NCBI RefSeq assembly: GCF_004000885.1
Contig: NZ_BIMC01000010.1
Location: 62,001-126,000 of the forward strand
From: Paenibacillus glucanolyticus NBRC 15330
GTDB taxonomy: Bacteria > Bacillota > Bacilli > Paenibacillales > Paenibacillaceae
Length of the DNA: 64,000 nt
Direction: 5' to 3'
The notes under the pieces are model-generated. The model was not told the DNA's origin and searched no databases. It was given only the letters and a program-made list of their open reading frames with translations. How positions within the stretch are numbered: the stretch's first letter is position 1; each line of letters begins with the position of its first letter. A program made the position numbers and the translations under genes. Shown piece by piece: positions 60,003 to 64,000 of this stretch.

Positions 60003-60035
60003 AAGCTATATCCAGTTATAGCTTAAGGCTATAAC
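60003..60035 (-). promoter_or_regulatory. MetR/LysR-like operator upstream of metE
   Basis: Two overlapping inverted repeats: AAGCTATA-N6-TATAGCTT (60003-60024) and GTTATAGC-N5-GCTATAAC (60015-60035), both with perfect 8-bp arms. The core TATAGCTTAAGGCTATA resembles the MET-box TATAGTTTNAAACTATA described for MetR/MtaR-type LysR regulators in streptococci. No such regulator gene is in the window. Confidence 0.65.
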
Positions 60036-60098
60036 AAAGTTGCTAGTACCGATCTATCCAGAGCCGTCCGTCATTCGCAGCTCTCTCCAATTTAAATA

Positions 60099-60131
60099 GC
60101 CCTGACGGCCATGAAAGGCACTTGTCAGAGC
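60099..60131 (-). terminator. Weak terminator-like hairpin after the siderophore-binding protein gene
   Basis: On the minus strand CTCTGACA pairs imperfectly with TGTCAGGG-type sequence around a 17-nt loop and is followed by ATTTAAATT. Modest quality. Confidence 0.4.
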
Positions 60132-60138
60132 TGATTGG

Positions 60139-61167
60139 TTATTTGACCGACAGCAAGCTGTCCGAGATGAATTGAAGCTGTGCTTCCAAGGATACCGGAT
60201 CGTTGTATGTGTCACCTTTCGGATTCAACTGGAACACATGGCCCGCTATGACGGCAGGCAGCCCTTTCCAGATGGCGCTGTCATACACGACCTTCGGATC
60301 ACTCGTATCACCCGACCATGCACAGGTAAAAATGATGTCCCCCGTAAACTCGGGAAGCTTCTCCAGTGAAATGGAGGCCCATCCCGTACCGCTGTCAATA
60401 GCGGCTTTTTGTGCTTCAGGCGGTGCTTTCAAGCCGAATTCGCTATAGATGATTTCTCCCCCGCGCCCATAGTTATGACCAAACACGTATAACCCTTTGG
60501 CGTAAGGATTAATGATGGAGACGGTTTTGTTTCCCACGGCTGCCTGAACCTTGGGTTTCAGCTCACTGATCTTCAATTCCCACTGATCGACCCATTCTTG
60601 TGCTTCCTTCTCTTTCCCGGTCAATTTGCCGAAATCCAACACCTGGTCTTTATAATTTTTCTTTCCGTAATCGATTGCCACAACCGGCGCAATCTGTTCG
60701 AGCTTATCGATTCCTTCCGTTCCGTTAAACGTGACGATAAGATCGGGGTTCAACTGAAGGATATTCTCCGGCGAGGGTTCATTGCCGAGATTCGCTACGC
60801 CATCCAATTGGTCTTGGAAATATGGATTTTCCGTCGCTCCTTCCAACACCCCTACCGGTGTTACACCGATAGCCAGAAAATAACCGGTATAAAAGTTCGT
60901 CAAATCCACGATGCGCTGCGGATTTTTTGGTACTTCGATGTCTCCGTTACCGGCCTGGAAGATGACCGTATCTCCTGTGTCCGAAGATTCCGCACCACTC
61001 GAAGAAGGCGCCGTCTCCGCGGTTGTCGAAGAGCTTGATTTTAGCTCTGCTCCGGATGAAGCGGAGCCCCCTCCTGATTGTCCGCATGCGGACAATAGCA
61101 GCGCGGCACCTAAGATCACAACCAGAATCAAATACAATTTTGTGACTTTATACACAGAATGATACAA
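60139..61167 (-). CDS. Iron-siderophore ABC substrate-binding lipoprotein
   Basis: A 342-aa FecB/FhuD-type binding protein anchored to the membrane at the Cys of LLSAC (near residue 26), with a Ser/Gly/Ala/Glu-rich linker. The mature protein has the type III binding-protein pattern PQRIVDLTNFYTGYFLAIG, NEPSPENILQLNPDLIVTFN, IAPVVAIDYG, FGKLTGKEKEAQEWVDQWE and PEFTGDIIFTCAW. The start is a TTG at 61167 with GGGGTGG 7 nt upstream; longer frames would run through the Fur box. It is transcribed behind an AraC regulator and under a Fur box. No permease or ATPase is adjacent, so it must pair with unlinked components, possibly the FecCD pair at the other end of the window. Confidence 0.92.
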   Translation of the reverse strand: MYHSVYKVTKLYLILVVILGAALLLSACGQSGGGSASSGAELKSSSSTTAETAPSSSGAESSDTGDTVIFQAGNGDIEVPKNPQRIVDLTNFYTGYFLAIGVTPVGVLEGATENPYFQDQLDGVANLGNEPSPENILQLNPDLIVTFNGTEGIDKLEQIAPVVAIDYGKKNYKDQVLDFGKLTGKEKEAQEWVDQWELKISELKPKVQAAVGNKTVSIINPYAKGLYVFGHNYGRGGEIIYSEFGLKAPPEAQKAAIDSGTGWASISLEKLPEFTGDIIFTCAWSGDTSDPKVVYDSAIWKGLPAVIAGHVFQLNPKGDTYNDPVSLEAQLQFISDSLLSVK

Positions 61168-61188
61168 AGAATATCCACCCCTATAATT

Positions 61189-61210
61189 GATATTGATAAT
61201 CATTATCAAT
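61189..61210 (-). promoter_or_regulatory. Fur box upstream of siderophore-binding protein gene
   Basis: GATATTGATAATCATTATC matches the 19-bp Fur consensus at 18 of 19 positions, and the wider TTGATAATCATTATCAA is a perfect palindrome. It lies 22 bp before the TTG start. Confidence 0.88.
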
Positions 61211-61373
61211 TTATCACGGGAATCATGGACAAGCAATTGTTTTTTTAGAAGCGGCTAAATTCTGCCGGAAGTGTACTCCTTGTATGCGGAATACTGCGCA
61301 GATTGAAATGAAATATGACGCGGTTTATAGCTTTGATCGTGGTGAGCGAAGTGTTGGCTTTCTGGAGACCGAT

Positions 61374-62174
61374 TCAGATCCGCATCTCATTGCGGTACCG
61401 TTCCGGCGTCATGCCAACGTTCTTCAAGAAGGCCCTATGAAATTGACTGGTGCTGGCAAAGCCCAGCTCGAAACTGATCTCGGTCACGGTCTTCCCCGTT
61501 CGCTTCAACTGCACTTTGGCCTCTTCAACACGCCGCTGCAATACATATTGATACGGCGATAATCCCGTTATGGACTTGAACGAGCGAATGAAATGATAAC
61601 GGCTTTGCATCGCCATACTCGCGAGTGTATCCACGTTGATCGGCTCGGCGTAGTGTGCATGGATATATTCAAGCACCCGTGAATAATGAAAATCCGGGCC
61701 CGGCTGGTTTTCCCTGCAGGTTTTACGGGAAGAATCGCCCCACAGGAGTTCCTCGACGCCCGCCAGAATCCGTGACTCCGTTTCATCGACTGCCATCGGA
61801 TCCAATCGATCCGGGACCAGTAATTCCGATGCCCATTGTTGATAATAATCAGCTACTTTACCAATATCGAACGTCTGTCTCAATCGAAATTCCTCTGGCA
61901 TGCGGTGGGATTGATTATTCGAATCAAGGGTTTTTATTCGTATAATTAACACGCTTGCTCCGTTCTCAATGTGAAAGGAATGACTGTCTCGCGGCTGTAA
62001 TATGAGACCTTCGCCTGCTGACAGCGTTACGGGTTTATGTTCGTGCGTAAAAAAACAGGTTCCCTGCATGGGGATCGTCAATTGATATTGATTGTCATGT
62101 TTATGGGTCATATTCTCAAATGTATTGGAAATCTTATGCAGTTCCAGCTGTGGAAGTATCATCTCGATCCTCAT
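61374..62174 (-). CDS. AraC family transcriptional regulator
   Basis: A 266-aa regulator. The N-terminal part (about 1-90) looks like a small cupin ligand domain (HKHDNQYQLTIPMQG, SAGEGLILQPRDSHSF). The C-terminal part (about 165-262) holds two helix-turn-helix motifs: NVDTLASMAMQSRYHFIRSF, then TVTEISFELGFASTSQFHRA and GMTPERYR. It is transcribed toward the Fur-boxed siderophore-binding protein and away from the Fsr-type exporter, sharing a 115-bp divergent region with the latter. Activating siderophore uptake genes when the siderophore is present is a common role for AraC proteins in this setting, but control of the exporter is equally possible. The ATG has GGGGTGAG upstream. Confidence 0.9.
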   Translation of the reverse strand: MRIEMILPQLELHKISNTFENMTHKHDNQYQLTIPMQGTCFFTHEHKPVTLSAGEGLILQPRDSHSFHIENGASVLIIRIKTLDSNNQSHRMPEEFRLRQTFDIGKVADYYQQWASELLVPDRLDPMAVDETESRILAGVEELLWGDSSRKTCRENQPGPDFHYSRVLEYIHAHYAEPINVDTLASMAMQSRYHFIRSFKSITGLSPYQYVLQRRVEEAKVQLKRTGKTVTEISFELGFASTSQFHRAFLKNVGMTPERYRNEMRI

Positions 62175-62289
62175 CCGTTCTCACCCCGAGCAGATTATAG
62201 CATAATTTGCTCCACCCCTAAGCAACAATCACAACGACATCTCCTTATGAAATCCGCTAATATGGAAAAAAAATAAAGGATGTGGAGAA

Positions 62290-63531
62290 ATGTCACAACA
62301 AAACATAGCGGCAGACACAAGTAAAAATACAGCGTTAGCTGTACTGCTGGGCGTCAGTGCCGCCCATCTGCTGAATGACGCCATGCAGTCGGTCGTACCC
62401 GCTGTCTTCCCGCTCTTTCAGCAGAACATGCAGCTTAGCTACGCAGAAATCGGATGGGTCGCGTTTACGCTGAATATCACCGCATCCATTCTACAGCCCG
62501 CCATCGGATACGTTACGGATCGGCGTCCGATCCCGCTGCTGCTGCCACTCGGGATGTTGTTCACCTTGCTTGGCATGGCTGGACTGGCTCTATCGCCTTC
62601 GTTCTTCTATCTTCTGCTATCCGCGGCCTTGATCGGTGTCGGCTCTTCCGTCCTGCATCCGGAATCATCCCGCGTAGCCCATCTGGCGATGCATCAGCGC
62701 AAGGGACTTGCCCAATCCGTATTTCAGGTAGGGGGCAACACCGGCCAGGCATTTGCGCCATTGATGGCTGCCTTTATTATCATTCCTCAGGGGCAGCTCG
62801 GATTTCTATGGTTCACTCTGCTCGCAGGGATAGGCATCGGACTTCAACTCTGGATCAGCCGCTGGTATGCGGTTCAGACCAGACCTGCTAAGGTATCGCA
62901 GCATTCAAGCAACGTCAGAGACGATAGCCGTTTTAGCAAGCCGTTTATTGTCTATGTGCTTGGAATTCTCATCCTGATGTTATTCTCCAAATTTGTTTAT
63001 CTCGCCAGTATGACCGGATATTATTCGTTTTACTACATGGACAAATTCCATTTGCCTCTGAAAAACGCTCAAATCTGTATCTTCACACTTCAATTAGCCG
63101 GCATGGTGGGAACGTTTTTGGGAGGCCCGCTGGCAGACCGCTTTGGACGACAGAAAATGATTTGGTTTTCGATTCTGGGCACCTCCCCCTTCTCGCTTCT
63201 GTTGCCGTATGCTGGCCCGGTTGGATCTGTTATTCTATGCATGATGATCGGCGCCGTCCTGATGTCAGGCTTCTCCGTCATCATCGTATATGCCCAGGAA
63301 ATGCTCCCCGGTCACGTCGGAACGGTTGCCGGCCTGTTCTTCGGATTGTCGTTTGGCATGGGCGGACTTGGTTCCGTCATCATGGGCTCCCTGATGGATA
63401 TGCATGGGGTCGAACTGATGATCCGGGTGTGCGCTTTTCTGCCGTTGCTTGGTTTGTTTGCTCTGCTGCTTCCTAAAGACTCCGTCATTATGGGTGCAAC
63501 TTCTGGAGAAAACCGTGCTCATACCCTTTAA
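62290..63531 (+). CDS. MFS transporter, fosmidomycin-resistance (Fsr) type
   Basis: A 413-aa twelve-helix major facilitator. The N-terminus GVSAAHLLNDAMQSVVPAVF and the loop PAIGYVTDRRPIP, together with GVGSSVLHPESSRVAHLA and QSVFQVGGNTGQAFAPL, are the marks of the Fsr subfamily named after the E. coli fosmidomycin exporter. GGPLADRFGRQKMI is the second-half MFS loop motif. In Gram-positives such proteins often have other substrates. The ATG has GGAG 4 nt upstream. It is divergent from the AraC gene and ends with a terminator-like hairpin at 63585-63611. Confidence 0.9.
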   Translation: MSQQNIAADTSKNTALAVLLGVSAAHLLNDAMQSVVPAVFPLFQQNMQLSYAEIGWVAFTLNITASILQPAIGYVTDRRPIPLLLPLGMLFTLLGMAGLALSPSFFYLLLSAALIGVGSSVLHPESSRVAHLAMHQRKGLAQSVFQVGGNTGQAFAPLMAAFIIIPQGQLGFLWFTLLAGIGIGLQLWISRWYAVQTRPAKVSQHSSNVRDDSRFSKPFIVYVLGILILMLFSKFVYLASMTGYYSFYYMDKFHLPLKNAQICIFTLQLAGMVGTFLGGPLADRFGRQKMIWFSILGTSPFSLLLPYAGPVGSVILCMMIGAVLMSGFSVIIVYAQEMLPGHVGTVAGLFFGLSFGMGGLGSVIMGSLMDMHGVELMIRVCAFLPLLGLFALLLPKDSVIMGATSGENRAHTL

Positions 63532-63584
63532 GACTAATCGAATGGAATCGATACTGGCTTGATGCAAAAGAAACATTAAATGCA

Positions 63585-63611
63585 AAGAGCTTGGCGGTAA
63601 GCCAAGCTCTT
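63585..63611. terminator. Terminator-like hairpin between convergent genes
   Basis: AAGAGCTTGGC / GCCAAGCTCTT, a perfect 11-bp stem with a 5-nt loop, between the MFS gene and the partial DUF1266-like gene. T-runs are short on both strands. Confidence 0.7.
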
Positions 63612-63642
63612 GTAAACATATAAAGATGACACTCTAAATCGG

Positions 63643-64000
63643 TTAGTGGCCTATTTTAGCAGCTTGAAACTCCAGCTCCATATCCCATGACAGTATCCTC
63701 CAAGGACTGTCTGACTGATTAAGCGAATGGCGGATATGACGAATATGTCCCACTGTTACCTCATCCTCAAGCTCTTTGGCCCAGAACTGGCGGCCGATGA
63801 TATAAGCCATGCCATATTCCTCCCAGCTCGCGTACGATTGCTGAATCAATTGTGCGTTTTGCATCAGATAATGCCAAGCTTCTTCCTGCTGAATATGACC
63901 AAACGTCATGCATAAATGACAAATAAAAGCGGCTCGTCCCAAATCCCAGGCCAGAATGCCGGCAGTTGGCAGGTGTCTGTGATAACGTTGAATGATGAGT
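63643..64000 (-). CDS. DUF1266-like protein (5' end beyond window)
   Basis: C-terminal 118 residues of a larger protein; the frame stays open to the window edge, so the start is not visible. The block ILAWDLGRAAFICHLCMTFG, followed by EEAWHYL, SWEEYGMAYIIGRQFW and SPWRILSWDME, follows the pattern of DUF1266 proteins, which have no known function. It is soluble as far as can be seen. It is convergent with the MFS gene across the hairpin at 63585-63611. Confidence 0.7.
   Translation of the reverse strand, partial: LIIQRYHRHLPTAGILAWDLGRAAFICHLCMTFGHIQQEEAWHYLMQNAQLIQQSYASWEEYGMAYIIGRQFWAKELEDEVTVGHIRHIRHSLNQSDSPWRILSWDMELEFQAAKIGH

Noticed and set aside
1-64000. CRISPR array, tRNA, rRNA, prophage or insertion sequence
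   Set aside because: No regularly spaced short repeats, transposase or integrase motifs, or structural RNA sequences were recognised on reading the window.

Overview
The window looks like chromosomal DNA of a Paenibacillus-type low-to-mid GC Gram-positive bacterium. The support is strong AGGAGG-type ribosome binding sites, frequent TTG starts, many lipoproteins with LxxC lipoboxes, a Bce/Yxd-type peptide-sensing ABC operon, YugN and BrxC (YtxJ) homologues, and an AimR/Rap-like (RRNPP) receptor followed by a tiny exported peptide gene. No rRNA, tRNA, CRISPR, prophage or insertion sequence was recognised.

Layout. 1-2000: two FecCD-type iron-siderophore permeases (one cut by the window edge) behind Fur boxes. 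2200-5400: GNAT acetyltransferase, YugN-like protein, and a TetR regulator in front of a MATE exporter. 5700-10600: two convergent secreted proteins, one an internally duplicated glycosidase-like barrel, the other made of repeated beta-rich units. 10700-20200: module A, with response regulator, histidine kinase and lipoprotein, then two CUT1 sugar-type permeases, an HlyD-like adaptor, a MacB-like membrane protein without ATPase, and a substrate-binding lipoprotein. 20600-28100: a BceAB/YxdLM-like transporter, YxeA, a secreted M1-type metallopeptidase and their own two-component system. 28300-31800: small hypothetical protein, glutaminase, phospholipase C-like protein, YrzF-like kinase and a frameshifted MalT/LuxR regulator. 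31900-37500: single-module NRPS with a terminal reductase, and a chemoreceptor. 38000-40800: RRNPP receptor plus exported 49-aa peptide, MarR regulator, BrxC. 40900-47800: diguanylate cyclase, ECF sigma factor with an anti-sigma-like partner, methyltransferase, gamma-glutamyltransferase. 47900-55800: module B, a second copy of the regulator-kinase-lipoprotein / CUT1 permeases / HlyD arrangement. 55900-64000: amidase-deacetylase fusion, metE with a MetR-like operator, a Fur-boxed siderophore-binding lipoprotein, an AraC regulator, an Fsr-type MFS exporter and a partial DUF1266-like gene.

Most notable. (1) Modules A and B are paralogous and nearly syntenic. Each joins a two-component system and a lipoprotein to an ATPase-less CUT1 importer and an HlyD-family adaptor, a protein class normally tied to export. 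The junctions within both regulator parts are identical (3-nt gap, then 4-nt overlap), and both transporter operons have TACAA-type direct repeats at 11-bp spacing upstream. (2) The receptor at 38117-39523 overlaps an unannotated 49-aa secreted peptide gene at 38005-38154, a compact candidate quorum-sensing pair resembling the AimR-like operons of Paenibacillus. Functional statements are inferences from sequence; no database search was possible.
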